DNA of 64,000 nucleotides, from positions 62,001 through 126,000 of the forward strand of contig NZ_CP150452.1 in assembly GCF_051307045.1 (NCBI RefSeq), given 5' to 3'. The notes beneath the pieces are model-generated. The model worked only from the letters and a program-made list of their open reading frames with translations, was not told where the DNA came from and made no database searches. Shown in pieces: positions 1 through 8,421 of the stretch. The translations under genes and the position numbers were made by a program. The first letter of the stretch is position 1, and each line of letters starts with the position of its first letter. Source of the stretch: Dryocola sp031988645 (GTDB taxonomy: Bacteria > Pseudomonadota > Gammaproteobacteria > Enterobacterales > Enterobacteriaceae).

Positions 1-1
1 G

Positions 2-634
2 TCCGTTGAAAACATCATTCGTCTGGACTGGAGCCAGGTTCACGCCGCCGAATCGGGCGTCAGCAGCCGCAATATCACCAGCATCGCCTCGCTGGACAGC
101 GATGAATACAAAGGCGATCTGGCGCTGGTGCTCGACGTGGAACAGATTCTTTATGACATTATCCCTTCCGGGCGCGATGTGGACGTCGCGGCCATCGAAG
201 AGAAAACCTACACCCTGAAACCGGGCGCGGTGGCGATTGTGGCGGAAGACTCAAAGGTCGCCCGTTCGATGCTGGAGCAGGGCCTGAAAGGCATGGGCAT
301 CCCGGCGAGCATCCATTCAACGGGGCTGGAAGCCTGGGAGAAAATTAAGGTTATCGCGGCGGAGGCGAAAGCCGAAGGCCTGCCGATCACCGACCGCATC
401 GGCATGGTATTAACCGATATCGAAATGCCGGAAATGGACGGCTTTACCTTAACGCGCAATATTAAAACCGACCCGTTGTTAAAGCAGATCCCGGTAGTGA
501 TTCACTCGTCCTTATCGGGCAGCGCTAACGAAGATCACGTGCGTAAAGTCGGGGCCAACGGCTACGTAGCGAAGTTCGATGTCAAAGAGCTTTCGACGGT
601 GATCCACAAGGCGCTGGAGGATGCTGCGCTTTAA
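2..634 (+). CDS. cheV: Chemotaxis coupling protein CheV, 3' part only
   Basis: The frame is open from the window edge, so the start and most of the CheW-like coupling domain are missing. What remains is the end of that domain and a complete response-regulator receiver domain. Visible receiver features are the acidic pair in VAEDSKVARSML, the phospho-acceptor aspartate in LTDIEMPEMDGF, the serine pair in VIHSS and the conserved lysine in YVAKFD. CheV links chemoreceptors to the CheA kinase, and its phosphorylation is thought to tune adaptation. Salmonella and Enterobacter relatives have it; E. coli K-12 lacks it, which helps place the organism. Family assignment is firm. Confidence 0.93.
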   Translation, partial: SVENIIRLDWSQVHAAESGVSSRNITSIASLDSDEYKGDLALVLDVEQILYDIIPSGRDVDVAAIEEKTYTLKPGAVAIVAEDSKVARSMLEQGLKGMGIPASIHSTGLEAWEKIKVIAAEAKAEGLPITDRIGMVLTDIEMPEMDGFTLTRNIKTDPLLKQIPVVIHSSLSGSANEDHVRKVGANGYVAKFDVKELSTVIHKALEDAAL

Positions 635-644
635 TTAGTAGATA

Positions 645-674
645 GGGTGGATAAGCGGTGTCTGCTATCCACCC
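645..674. repeat. Intergenic palindrome after cheV (GGTGGATA-type)
   Basis: Inverted repeat with arms GGGTGGATA and TATCCACCC and a 12-base loop, followed by a T-rich stretch. It belongs to the same family of short palindromes (GGTGGATAAGCG...CATCCACC) that recurs through the window. Here it may also end cheV transcription. From 675 to 860 I see only an AT-rich stretch that probably holds the promoter of the next gene. Confidence 0.6.
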
Positions 675-860
675 TTGTTTTACTGTCAAAGGCCTTAATT
701 CTTTTTATGGCTTACACGAATATCCGCTCTCCGGACTGCCTCTATTATTTGAACCGATAATAAAACATCGATTCCCGATGTTTGAATTGTTCGTTTACTG
801 GCCAATATGAATCGATTACACTTTGCGCACGGAAGTAATTAAAATTAGCAAGGAACGGCT

Positions 861-1553
861 ATGTACTACAGCAATGAGGTCATCAGTTATTTGCAGTCCA
901 ATAAAATCCTCGCGCTAAAGCTTGATCGCGCCTTAAGAGGCGTTGGACAGGCGCTATCAAATCAGATTGAAACAACAGGCGCCGGCGCAAAACGCGCGTT
1001 GTACTATATATCCTGCTTTACGGATGAATATCAGGACGTTTGCCAGCGGCAAAAAAATGAAGATATTCGATTCAGGAAGAGTGTTATCCGCCTTCTACAA
1101 CACGGAAACGTCGTCTATGACATACTTAGAATATATTTTGAGGAAATATTTAAATATAAAACATCCGAGCAAATAGCGCATATTAAAAAAATGCTAATGG
1201 TTGTTAATGTTCACATTGCCGCCAGTTATCTGACCGTTCACGGATTCGCTTTAGCTGTTGCCTCTGCTGTTGCTATCGGAATGAATCTAAGCCTTGATAT
1301 GAGCGCCTTTACAGGGAGACGGGCAGGGGGAGTTTTAGCAGGAGTTAGTGTATATGGCATCGTTCAGAAAGCAGCAGATAGCGCCCGTCGCCTTCATTGT
1401 ACCTATCCGTCCTGTTACGCTGCGCTGTACGCTCAAGAGCTGGAAATGATGTATTTTCTGTTAGAACCGCTATTTGAGCGCGCAGGTGCGGTTGAAGCAC
1501 AGGGGGCATCGAACCAAAAAATAGCTGACATCATAACCAGGATGGTTCGATAA
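861..1553 (+). CDS. Unrecognised 230-aa protein with a hydrophobic, glycine-rich centre
   Basis: I do not recognise the family. The N-terminal ~110 residues look helical and charged. Residues ~111-143 are strongly hydrophobic (small residues A, G, V, S), followed by a second glycine-rich hydrophobic stretch at ~155-168, and the C-terminal part is again helical. There is no signal peptide. An AAGGAA ribosome site lies just upstream of the ATG. The gene is AT-richer than its neighbours and is followed after 2 bp by a small membrane protein and then by an hcp remnant. The arrangement suggests a type VI secretion cargo/immunity patch, with this protein as a possible membrane-active effector. That role is inference only. 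Confidence 0.7.
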   Translation: MYYSNEVISYLQSNKILALKLDRALRGVGQALSNQIETTGAGAKRALYYISCFTDEYQDVCQRQKNEDIRFRKSVIRLLQHGNVVYDILRIYFEEIFKYKTSEQIAHIKKMLMVVNVHIAASYLTVHGFALAVASAVAIGMNLSLDMSAFTGRRAGGVLAGVSVYGIVQKAADSARRLHCTYPSCYAALYAQELEMMYFLLEPLFERAGAVEAQGASNQKIADIITRMVR

Positions 1554-1555
1554 CC

Positions 1556-1744
1556 ATGATGCATCTTATTAAAAGGTTTTTTAAGCGGATGTTCAGATCA
1601 TTGGCTTCATATTATGGTCCCACAGTGCTAACAATCATATTCGCATTAGTGCAGGGTTTTTTATCCCCTGATAGTCCAGTCTGGCTTATACCCCTATTCT
1701 TCGTATTTATGATAGTTATATTTTATCGTTACGTGAAATGGTAA
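1556..1744 (+). CDS. Small two-helix membrane protein (62 aa)
   Basis: The start codon lies two bases after the stop of the preceding gene, so the two are almost certainly co-transcribed. The protein has a basic N-terminus (KRFFKRMF) and two predicted membrane segments at ~21-38 and ~41-59, separated by a short SPDSP turn, which predicts both ends in the cytoplasm. I recognise no family. Its size, membrane nature and tight coupling fit an immunity protein for the upstream product, but nothing in the sequence proves this. Confidence 0.6.
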   Translation: MMHLIKRFFKRMFRSLASYYGPTVLTIIFALVQGFLSPDSPVWLIPLFFVFMIVIFYRYVKW

Positions 1745-1792
1745 TCATCATGATAATGAGCATTAACTAATCATCACTCATGAGGAAATTAT

Positions 1793-1977
1793 ATGTCTGC
1801 TCCCGCACATTTATGGCATGAAGATGAAAACGGTTCCCCGATTGTTGGGAGTTGTTTAATGCCGCTGTGTTTAGGTCCATCGAATTAAAATCATTTTCTC
1901 ACGGCGTAACTATTTCTGTTGGTCCGAGCTCGGGTAAGCTCACCGGTACGCGAGTTCATTGCCCTAAAGTGACAGTA
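1793..1977 (+). pseudogene. hcp: Remnant of hcp (type VI secretion tube protein)
   Basis: A good ribosome site (GAGGAAAT) precedes ATG 1793. The first 24 or so codons resemble the Hcp N-terminus (MSAPAHLW, then GSPIVG, then LMPL), but this frame stops near 1890. The match continues in another frame with IELKSFSHGV and GKLTGTRVH, both typical of Hcp. Restoring the frame needs an added base near 1875, so a base has been lost. Homology ends at about 1977, leaving roughly the first third of the ~160-residue family. The site is not at a GGCC motif, unlike the other frameshifts in this window, and the C-terminus is also missing, so I regard this as true decay. Confidence 0.72.
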
Positions 1978-2002
1978 AGTTCGGCTGCATCTGATAGTTA
2001 TC

Positions 2003-2040
2003 TTAATAAAAATAAGCCTGCCAGCCTTAACCAGCTGGCC
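2003..2040 (-). terminator. Possible rha operon terminator
   Basis: Read on the minus strand, GCCAGC and GCTGGC form a six-base stem with an 8-base loop, followed after AGGC by TTATTTTTATT. It lies about 100 bp beyond rhaM, the last gene of the leftward operon. The U-tract is separated from the stem, so the call is weak. Confidence 0.35.
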
Positions 2041-2139
2041 CTGTGTTCTTCGAATTGACTGTGTTCGCGTGAAGCCAAAACCATGGCTTAAGCTGGGTTG
2101 TTTTGTCCCCCTCATAGTCAGAGGAGGACAAACAGCCAG

Positions 2140-2454
2140 CTAGGCTAAATAAAACACCTCTTTTAGCTCCGCGCTGACCGGGCTGTTATCCGGATTGCTC
2201 GGCATAATGTCGCGCATATGCCGCCACCATTTCCGGCAGGCTTCCGTCTGCGCGACGGCTTCCCAGCGGGCCTCTGATTCAATCTCTACCGTGGCAAAAA
2301 GCAGGTGGCGATCGGCATCAAGATAAATAGCGTAGTGATGAGCACCGTGCTGTTTAAGTACTTCCTCCAGCTCCGGCCAAATCGGCGTATGGCGGCGCTG
2401 ATATTCTTCATGGGCATCGGGATTTACCTGCATCACAAAAGCTTTGCGGATCAT
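2140..2454 (-). CDS. rhaM: L-rhamnose mutarotase
   Basis: Interconverts the alpha and beta anomers of L-rhamnose in the cytoplasm, feeding the isomerase RhaA. The protein is 104 aa, the family length, and begins MIRKAFVMQVNPDAHEEYQ. It carries the RhaM features of a histidine early in the chain (RRHTPIWPEL), the HHYAIYL segment and the paired tryptophans in CRKWWRHM. Its start overlaps the stop of the upstream dehydrogenase gene by 4 bases (ATGA), so it is translationally coupled and is the last gene of the rha operon. Confidence 0.95.
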   Translation of the reverse strand: MIRKAFVMQVNPDAHEEYQRRHTPIWPELEEVLKQHGAHHYAIYLDADRHLLFATVEIESEARWEAVAQTEACRKWWRHMRDIMPSNPDNSPVSAELKEVFYLA

Positions 2455-3599
2455 AGCGCCTCCAGATAAAGCTCGCGCACCTCTTCACGGCTGGCCGTGC
2501 GGGGATTGCAGGGCGCGCAGGGGTCGGCGAGGGCTTTATCCAGCCAGCCTTCAATGTCCGATTTTTTCACGCCGAGCTGGCTGAAGCCCGAAGGAATGCC
2601 GACGCGGGTGGACAACGCGCGGATCGCCTCGATCGCCTTCAGGCTCGCCCGAGCCTCGCTCATGTCCTGAATATCCACGCCCATCGCGTCGGCTACCCTG
2701 GCAAAGCGCGCCACGGCCTGCGGACGGTTAAAGGCTTCGATTACCGGCAGCAGGATGGCGTTGCAGACGCCGTGCGGCAGGTTGTGCGTCGCCCCCGGCT
2801 GGTGCGCCAGCGCATGCACCAGGCCCAGCCCGGCGCTGTTAAACGCCATGCCTGCCAGGTACTGGCCAAACGCCATTTGCTCGCGGGCTTCCAGGTTGCG
2901 TCCGTTATCCACCGCTTCTGGCAGCCACCGGCTGATCAGGCGAATCGCCTCCAGCGCGTTGGCGTCGGTTAGCGGATGCGCGCCCACGGAAACGTAGGCT
3001 TCGATGGCGTGGGTCAGGGCATCCATGCCGGTGGCCGCCGTCACGCTTGCCGGGATGTCCAGCATAACGCTGGCGTCGTCCACGGCGATATCCGGGATGA
3101 TGTTCGAATCGATAATGACTTCTTTTACCTGGCGCCGTGAATCAATGATCACCGCGTTGCTGGTCATCTCGGCGGCGGTGCCCGCCGTGGTGTTAATCGC
3201 CACCAGAGGCACGCCTGCGTGAACCACTTTGCCGACGCCGGAATAGGCGGTCGACGGGCCAGGGTTTGCCGTCAGGATTTTGATCGCTTTGGCGGTGTCG
3301 ATCGGGCTGCCGCCGCCGAAGGCGATAATGTAGTCGCACCCTGCCGCCTGATAAGCGGCAAAGCCTTTTTGCACCAGCTCTTCCGTCGGATTCGGATACA
3401 CCTCATCGAAGAGTTCATAAGAGAGCCGGTGGGCGTCCAGCGCGGTGAACAGGCTGTCGAGCAGGCCCATTTTCACCAGCTGGCCGTCGGTGACGACCAG
3501 CGCTTTGCCCCAGTTTTTTTCCGCGATCAGCTTAACCATATCGCCGATCGCACCCGCGCCGTGAAGGCTGATTTTTGGTAAGGCCAACATAAAGCTCAT
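2451..3599 (-). CDS. fucO: Iron-containing alcohol dehydrogenase, probable lactaldehyde reductase (FucO-like)
   Basis: Class III metal-dependent alcohol dehydrogenase of 382 aa. Visible motifs are the nucleotide-binding GGGSPIDTAK, then TTAGTAAEMT, GMDALTHAIEAYVS and the metal-binding histidine region HALAHQ...NLPHG. Rhamnose breakdown yields L-lactaldehyde, which FucO reduces to L-1,2-propanediol under anaerobic conditions. The position between the rhamnose transporter and rhaM makes this role very likely. On sequence alone it resembles both FucO and the YiaY dehydrogenase, so the symbol rests partly on context. In E. coli fucO sits in the fucose operon instead. Confidence 0.82.
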   Translation of the reverse strand: MSFMLALPKISLHGAGAIGDMVKLIAEKNWGKALVVTDGQLVKMGLLDSLFTALDAHRLSYELFDEVYPNPTEELVQKGFAAYQAAGCDYIIAFGGGSPIDTAKAIKILTANPGPSTAYSGVGKVVHAGVPLVAINTTAGTAAEMTSNAVIIDSRRQVKEVIIDSNIIPDIAVDDASVMLDIPASVTAATGMDALTHAIEAYVSVGAHPLTDANALEAIRLISRWLPEAVDNGRNLEAREQMAFGQYLAGMAFNSAGLGLVHALAHQPGATHNLPHGVCNAILLPVIEAFNRPQAVARFARVADAMGVDIQDMSEARASLKAIEAIRALSTRVGIPSGFSQLGVKKSDIEGWLDKALADPCAPCNPRTASREEVRELYLEAL

Positions 3600-3660
3600 T
3601 GCTATTCTCCTTAATATTGCCGTTTCGAATTCTTTATGCGCCCATCTTCCGGGATGAGCG

Positions 3661-3724
3661 TAGGGCGGGTGGCGTAGCGCCGCCCGCCAGAGGTTACTGG
3701 TGGATGGCGCTACGCTTATCCACC
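3661..3724. repeat. Two tandem GGTGG-type palindromes
   Basis: First element: GGGCGGGTGGCG paired with CGCCGCCCGCC. Second element: GGTGGATGGCGC paired with a GCTTATCCACC arm. The second overlaps the last codons of the upstream permease gene, so the repeat supplies its final residues. The hairpins sit between transporter and dehydrogenase genes and may protect the upstream mRNA or damp downstream expression. Confidence 0.65.
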
Positions 3725-4719
3725 CTGCGTTGCAGGACTCGCCGCGTAATAATCGGCAGCGAGATAACGGTAATCAGCATCGCGCCGACGATAATCGACA
3801 TGACGATGCCCGGCACGTTGAGCAGGCTCAGGCCGAAGGTCACCAGGCCCATCAGGAAGGCGGCGATAATCACGCCCGCCATGCTGCCGGAGCCGCCAAG
3901 AATATTGACGCCGCCCAGCACCGCCATGGTGACGATGCTAAGCTCCCAGCCCATGGCTATCGTCGGGCGCGTACTGCCCAGGCGCGATGTCAGCAACACC
4001 GCCGCCAGCCCGGCCATAACCCCGACCAGCACAAACAGCATCATGTTGTGGCGCTTAACGTTGATGCCGGAATACCACGCGCCGGTCGGGTTGTTGCCGA
4101 TGGCGTAGGTGCGGCGGCCAAAGTTGGTTTTATGCAGCAGGAAGGCGAACGCCGCCGCCAGCACGATAAACAGCGCGAACTCGAACGACAGCGCGCCCCA
4201 CACGTAGCCCTGGCCGAACCAGGCAAAGCTTTCCGGCCAGCTATTGAGCGCCTGATCGCCCAGCAGGATGTAGGTTATGCCGCGATAAAGGCTCATGGTG
4301 CCGATGGTGATAACGATGGAGGAGAGGTTAAAACGCGTCACCAGCCAGCCGTTGAATAGCCCGCACAGCATTCCCGTGCCGAGCCCGATGCCTGCCAGCA
4401 GCGGCGTGTCGACGCCCGCCTGGGCGCAAAAGCCCATCACCGTTGAGCTGAGCGCGATGGTCGAGGCGACGGACAGATCGATTTCCCGGGCGATAATCAG
4501 CATCGCCATCGGCAGCACGACGATCGCTTTTTCGGTGAAGTTGAAGGTGGCGTCCGACAGGTTCCAGATATTCAGGAAGTAGGGCGAAGCCAGCGCGTTG
4601 GCGACAAAGACCGCCAGCGTCACGGCGAGCAGGAAACTTTCCCAGCATAACAACCGCTTAAACAGCGGCTCCGTTTGGCCCACGGCGGGCCTTTGCTCAG
4701 AGATCAGCGTCTTATTCAT
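3694..4719 (-). CDS. Rhamnose ABC transporter permease 2 (RhaQ-like)
   Basis: Inner-membrane permease of the branched-chain/ribose-type (BPD_transp_2) family, 341 aa with eight to ten hydrophobic segments. The conserved cytoplasmic motif appears as VLGGVNILGGSGSMAGVIIAAFLMG near residues 260-290. It starts in a 4-base overlap with the preceding permease gene. Gene order (binding protein, ATPase, permease, permease) matches the rhizobial rhaSTPQ rhamnose importer. The closest well-known E. coli relatives are LsrC/LsrD, but the rha operon context argues for rhamnose. The last ~11 residues are encoded by an intergenic palindrome. Confidence 0.88.
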   Translation of the reverse strand: MNKTLISEQRPAVGQTEPLFKRLLCWESFLLAVTLAVFVANALASPYFLNIWNLSDATFNFTEKAIVVLPMAMLIIAREIDLSVASTIALSSTVMGFCAQAGVDTPLLAGIGLGTGMLCGLFNGWLVTRFNLSSIVITIGTMSLYRGITYILLGDQALNSWPESFAWFGQGYVWGALSFEFALFIVLAAAFAFLLHKTNFGRRTYAIGNNPTGAWYSGINVKRHNMMLFVLVGVMAGLAAVLLTSRLGSTRPTIAMGWELSIVTMAVLGGVNILGGSGSMAGVIIAAFLMGLVTFGLSLLNVPGIVMSIIVGAMLITVISLPIITRRVLQRRVDKRSAIHQ

Positions 4720-5720
4720 GGTTTCACCGCTTCTTTTTGTGCATAAAGCGCTTTATCGCGCAGTATTAGCCGCCCTTTGCGTTTGTTGCCGCGTTCGTTC
4801 AGCAGCACGGCGATGACAATGACAGTGCCGGAAATAGCCATCTGCCAGAACGGCGACACGCCGATCACCGGCAGCGCGTTGTTAATGACGCCGAGGAACA
4901 GCGCGCCCAGCAGGCAGCCCAGCACGCGTCCGATGCCGCCCATGGTGCTTATCCCGCCGATGACGCATGCCGCGACGATTTGCAGCTCAAACCCGTTCGC
5001 CACGTCCACATACGCAACGGCAAAGCGCGAAATCCACAGGTAGCCGCAAAAGCCCGCCAGCGCGCCGCTCAGGCTGAAGCTGATGAACTGCATTTTGCCG
5101 GCGTTGATACCGGTGTAATAGGCGGCGGTGGCGTTGCCGCCGGCGGTGTACATGGCGCGCCCGGTGCGGCTGTAAAGCAGGAAATAGCCGACGAGCAGCG
5201 CCGCCGCAACGGCGCACCAGCTCAGCAGCGGCAAGCCCAATACCGGCGTGCGCGGCAGCGCCAGGAAGTCGCCACTCATCTGGTGGGCGTTGATCCAGCC
5301 GCCGTTGGAGAGCAGGAAGATAATGCCGCGGTAGATGCTCATGGTGCCCAGCGTCACCACAATGGCCGGGATGCCGAGCTTCCAGACCAGCAGGCCGTTA
5401 ATCATGCCCATCAGCAGGCCGAGCAGGGTAGCTAGCGCCAGCAAAACGCCGACGGGAATATCCGGATGATGGAAGTTGAGCAGGGCGACAATCATGCCGG
5501 TCAGCGCCAGGTTAGCCGCCATGGAAAGGTCGATGCCTTTGGTAAGCAGCACCATCATCTGGCCGAGGGCGAGAATAATCAGGATAGAGGTGTCGTTAAA
5601 CATCTCCACCAGGTTGCCCGGCGCCAGGAACGACGGCACCCGGCTGCCGATGGCCAGCGCCAGTAATAAAATCACCCCGGCGAGCAGCGCTTCGCGGTGT
5701 TTAAGCAGTTTTTGCCACAT
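4716..5720 (-). CDS. Rhamnose ABC transporter permease 1 (RhaP-like)
   Basis: Second inner-membrane subunit of the same importer, 334 aa, BPD_transp_2 family. The conserved loop reads ACVIGGISTMGGIGRVLGCLLGA near residues 255-275, the contact site for the ATPase. The N-terminus (MWQKLLKHREALLAGVILL) goes straight into the first membrane helix. The start codon shares one base with the stop of the ATPase gene (TAATG) and the 3' end overlaps the next permease by 4 bases, so all three are translationally coupled. It most likely forms a heterodimer with the downstream permease. Confidence 0.88.
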   Translation of the reverse strand: MWQKLLKHREALLAGVILLLALAIGSRVPSFLAPGNLVEMFNDTSILIILALGQMMVLLTKGIDLSMAANLALTGMIVALLNFHHPDIPVGVLLALATLLGLLMGMINGLLVWKLGIPAIVVTLGTMSIYRGIIFLLSNGGWINAHQMSGDFLALPRTPVLGLPLLSWCAVAAALLVGYFLLYSRTGRAMYTAGGNATAAYYTGINAGKMQFISFSLSGALAGFCGYLWISRFAVAYVDVANGFELQIVAACVIGGISTMGGIGRVLGCLLGALFLGVINNALPVIGVSPFWQMAISGTVIVIAVLLNERGNKRKGRLILRDKALYAQKEAVKP

Positions 5721-7231
5721 TATGCCGCCTCCTCGCCCGCGCCGCTGGCGGCGCTGACTATCCTCTCCGCGCTGGCCTCGCCGGCCCGGTATTGCGCCAC
5801 CATCAGCCCTTCGTGCATCACGATAATGCGGTCGGCCATGCCCATCACTTCCGGCAGCTCAGACGACACCATTATTACCGCCAGGCCCTGGCCGACCAGC
5901 TCGGACATAAACTGGTGCACCGCCGCCTTGGAGCCGATATCAATACCCTTGGTCGGCTCATCGAGAATGATGACCTCAGGCTGCGTCGCCAGCCATTTGC
6001 CGATCACCACCTTCTGCTGGTTGCCGCCGGAGAGCGTTTCCACCTTTTGCCGCCAGCTGAACGCCTTCACCTGCAGCCGTTTTGCGTATTCGTCGGCGAG
6101 CGCCCATTCGCGCGCCTCGTTAAGCACGCCGCCGGGATTAAGGCGGCTAAGCTGGGGCAGGCTGATGTTCTGGCTGATTGACAGTTCGATAATGGCGCCC
6201 TGCTTCTGGCGCTCTTCCGGCACACAAACAATCCCGGCTTTGATGGCGTCGGCGGGCTGGCTGAAGCGCATAGCCTTGCCGTTCAGGCGGATTTCGCCCG
6301 AGCCGGGTTGCGACACGCCGGACAGCGCCTGCATCAGCTCGGTCCGTCCGGCGCCCACCAGGCCATAGAAGCCGAGGATTTCCCCTTTGCGCAGGGTGAA
6401 AGTAATGTGCGCGAATTCCGTTGGGTGGCAGAGGTCTTCTACCTCCAGCACGACTTCGCCCGGCTCGCAGACCGTTTTTGGCCAGCCGTGGCTGATTTCG
6501 CGCCCGACCATCATGGTCACCATGCGGTCTTCGGTGATGTCGCTGATTTGCCCCGAGCCGATATACACGCCGTCGCGCAGGACGGTGTAGTGGTCGGCGA
6601 TGGCGAAGATCTCATCGAACTTGTGGGAGATAAACAAAATGGCTTTGCCTTCGCGTTTCAGGCGCTCAACGATTTGGTAAAACTCAACGATTTCGTGCTG
6701 CGACAGGGCCGCGGTCGGCTCATCGAGAATCACCACCTGCGCTTCAAATGATAAAGCTCGCGCAATGGCGACCATATGGCGCTGGGCGATGCTCAGCGTT
6801 TTAAGCGTGGCGCGCGGATCGATTTGCACCTCAAGGCGGGTCAGGATTTCCCGCGCCTGCCGATGCATGGCGGGCCAGTCGAGCTTTTTGAACAGGCCGC
6901 GGTACAGGTAGTGGCCGACAAAAATGTTTTCGGTCACCGTCAGCTCGTCGAACAGCACGGTTTCCTGGTGGATAGCCGTGATACCGACCTTGTGCGCCGC
7001 TTCCGGATTGGGCAGCGCTATCGGTATCGCCTTATAAAGCAGTTCGCCTTCTTCCGGCTGGTAAATGCCGGTCATGACTTTGACCAGCGTGGATTTGCCC
7101 GCCCCGTTTTCCCCAATTAGCGCCGTGACTTTGCCCGGCCAGAGGTCGAGGTGAACATTTTCAAGGGCGCGCACGCCCGGGAATACCTTGGTGATTCCCT
7201 TAAGGGAAAGCAGCGGTGTGGCGGCTGTCAT
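5720..7231 (-). CDS. Rhamnose ABC transporter ATP-binding protein (RhaT-type ATPase)
   Basis: Sugar-type ABC ATPase with two tandem nucleotide-binding domains, 503 aa. Domain 1 has Walker A GENGAGKST and Walker B VVILDEPTAAL. Domain 2 has the typical degenerate Walker A (GLVGAGRTE), a clear signature LSGGNQQK and Walker B VIILDEPTKGID. I chose the ATG at 7231 because GGAGGAGG lies just upstream; the frame is open to an ATG at 7249. It powers the two permeases that follow. It should not be confused with the symporter RhaT encoded at 14-15 kb. Confidence 0.9.
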   Translation of the reverse strand: MTAATPLLSLKGITKVFPGVRALENVHLDLWPGKVTALIGENGAGKSTLVKVMTGIYQPEEGELLYKAIPIALPNPEAAHKVGITAIHQETVLFDELTVTENIFVGHYLYRGLFKKLDWPAMHRQAREILTRLEVQIDPRATLKTLSIAQRHMVAIARALSFEAQVVILDEPTAALSQHEIVEFYQIVERLKREGKAILFISHKFDEIFAIADHYTVLRDGVYIGSGQISDITEDRMVTMMVGREISHGWPKTVCEPGEVVLEVEDLCHPTEFAHITFTLRKGEILGFYGLVGAGRTELMQALSGVSQPGSGEIRLNGKAMRFSQPADAIKAGIVCVPEERQKQGAIIELSISQNISLPQLSRLNPGGVLNEAREWALADEYAKRLQVKAFSWRQKVETLSGGNQQKVVIGKWLATQPEVIILDEPTKGIDIGSKAAVHQFMSELVGQGLAVIMVSSELPEVMGMADRIIVMHEGLMVAQYRAGEASAERIVSAASGAGEEAA

Positions 7232-7257
7232 CGTAAATACCTCCTCCAAAATGCAAA

Positions 7258-7336
7258 AAGTGGTGGACGGCGCTAAGGCTTATCCACCCTACAATTTGGT
7301 ACGCCGGGCGGCAGGCAGAGCGCCGCCCGCCGGACA
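7258..7336. repeat. Two tandem palindromes between binding-protein and ATPase genes
   Basis: Element one: GGTGGACGGCGC with a GCTTATCCACC arm. Element two: GCCGGGCGGC with GCCGCCCGCC. They fill the gap just after the stop of the periplasmic binding protein gene. Hairpins at this position are common in ABC operons, where they favour high expression of the binding protein over the membrane subunits; that effect is inferred here. Confidence 0.65.
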
Positions 7337-7340
7337 TTGC

Positions 7341-8333
7341 TCAGAAGATTTTGGAGAATTTATCGATATTGCTGGCGTCATACACAAACGGCTCGGCCAT
7401 GGCGCCGCTGCCGTCGGCGTCGAGCTTCACTTTGCCAAGCTTGCCCATGCTGGCTTCGGTTTTGCTGGCGCTGCCTTTAACCAGGTCATCGGCCAGATAC
7501 GTCGCCGCGTAGCCCAAGTCGATAGGGTTCCAGATGGCGAAGCTTTTCGACGCGCCGGATTTGATGGCGCCCGCCATCTCAGACGGCAGGCCCAGCCCGG
7601 TCACGTAAACCTGGCCGATTTTGCCCTGGTCTTTCACCGCCTGCGCGGCGGCAACGATGCCCACCGAAGACGGGGAAACGATAACTTTCAGATCGGGGTA
7701 AGACTTCAGCAGGCCGACGGTTTCGCGGTAGCTTTTATCAGAGAGATCGTCGCCGTAGGCCACGGTCACCAGATTGACGGACGGGTACTTCGGCAGCACC
7801 TTTTTCATCTCGGCGATCCAGATGTTCTGGTTGGTCGAGGTCGGCGTTGCGCTCAGAATGGCGACGTCGCCTTTCTCAACGTTCATCGCTTTTAGCGCGT
7901 CGGCGGCAAGCTTAACGTTGGTTTCGCCAATCAGCGCGTTATTGGAAGGATTAAGATGGATCTGGCGGCCGTCTTTGGCGACGCCGGAGTCCCAGGACAC
8001 GACCTTAATGCCGCGCTGCATGGCTTTTTTCAGCACCGGCACCACGGCGTCCGGGTCGTTTGCGGAGATGGCGATAGCGTCCACGCCCTGGGCGATCAGG
8101 CCGTTGAGCACTTCAATCTGCGCCTCGGCGGTGGTAGTGGTCGGGCCGGTGTAGATAACCTTAACGTCTCCCAGCTCTTTGGCGGCCTCCTGAGCCCCCA
8201 CGTTCGCTGCTTCAAAGAAACCATTGCCGAGGGATTTCGCCACCAGAGCGATTTTTACTTCGGCCATGGCGGAACCGGACAACGCCAGTGCGGCAACGGT
8301 GAGCGTACAACCTAATATTGCTTTAATTTTCAT
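7341..8333 (-). CDS. Rhamnose ABC transporter periplasmic binding protein
   Basis: Type I periplasmic sugar-binding protein, 330 aa. I chose the ATG at 8333, which gives a clear signal peptide (MKIKAILGCTLTVAALALSG, cleavage after SAMA). The longer open frame to 8411 starts inside an intergenic repeat and is rejected. The mature part follows the LsrB/RhaS-type fold: early VAKSLGNGFF, then QGVDAIAISANDPDAV, then VSWDSG. It captures rhamnose in the periplasm for the downstream permeases; specificity is inferred from its place between rhaD and the transporter genes. Rhizobial orthologues are called RhaS, a name that clashes with the regulator RhaS here. Confidence 0.88.
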   Translation of the reverse strand: MKIKAILGCTLTVAALALSGSAMAEVKIALVAKSLGNGFFEAANVGAQEAAKELGDVKVIYTGPTTTTAEAQIEVLNGLIAQGVDAIAISANDPDAVVPVLKKAMQRGIKVVSWDSGVAKDGRQIHLNPSNNALIGETNVKLAADALKAMNVEKGDVAILSATPTSTNQNIWIAEMKKVLPKYPSVNLVTVAYGDDLSDKSYRETVGLLKSYPDLKVIVSPSSVGIVAAAQAVKDQGKIGQVYVTGLGLPSEMAGAIKSGASKSFAIWNPIDLGYAATYLADDLVKGSASKTEASMGKLGKVKLDADGSGAMAEPFVYDASNIDKFSKIF

Positions 8334-8380
8334 TGCTTGTACTCCGCATGTAGGGTCAGTTTGCAGGTGTTTTTTATTAT

Positions 8381-8414
8381 TTGTAGGGTGGATAAACCAG
8401 GCGCCATCCACCGT
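8381..8414. repeat. GGTGGATA palindrome between rhaD and binding-protein gene
   Basis: Arms GTAGGGTGGATAAA and GCGCCATCCACCGTTA, same family as the other intergenic elements. Its complement forms the spurious N-terminus of the longer binding-protein frame. Confidence 0.6.
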
Positions 8415-8421
8415 TACAGGC

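Noticed and set aside
4716..8333. Assignment of the ABC importer to autoinducer-2 (lsr)
   Set aside because: The subunits resemble Lsr proteins, but there are no lsrK, lsrR, lsrF or lsrG genes, and the genes sit inside the rhamnose operon in the rhizobial rhamnose transporter order.
7341..8411. Longer N-terminus for the rhamnose-binding protein
   Set aside because: The extra 26 residues come from an intergenic palindrome, and the signal peptide begins at the internal ATG 8333.
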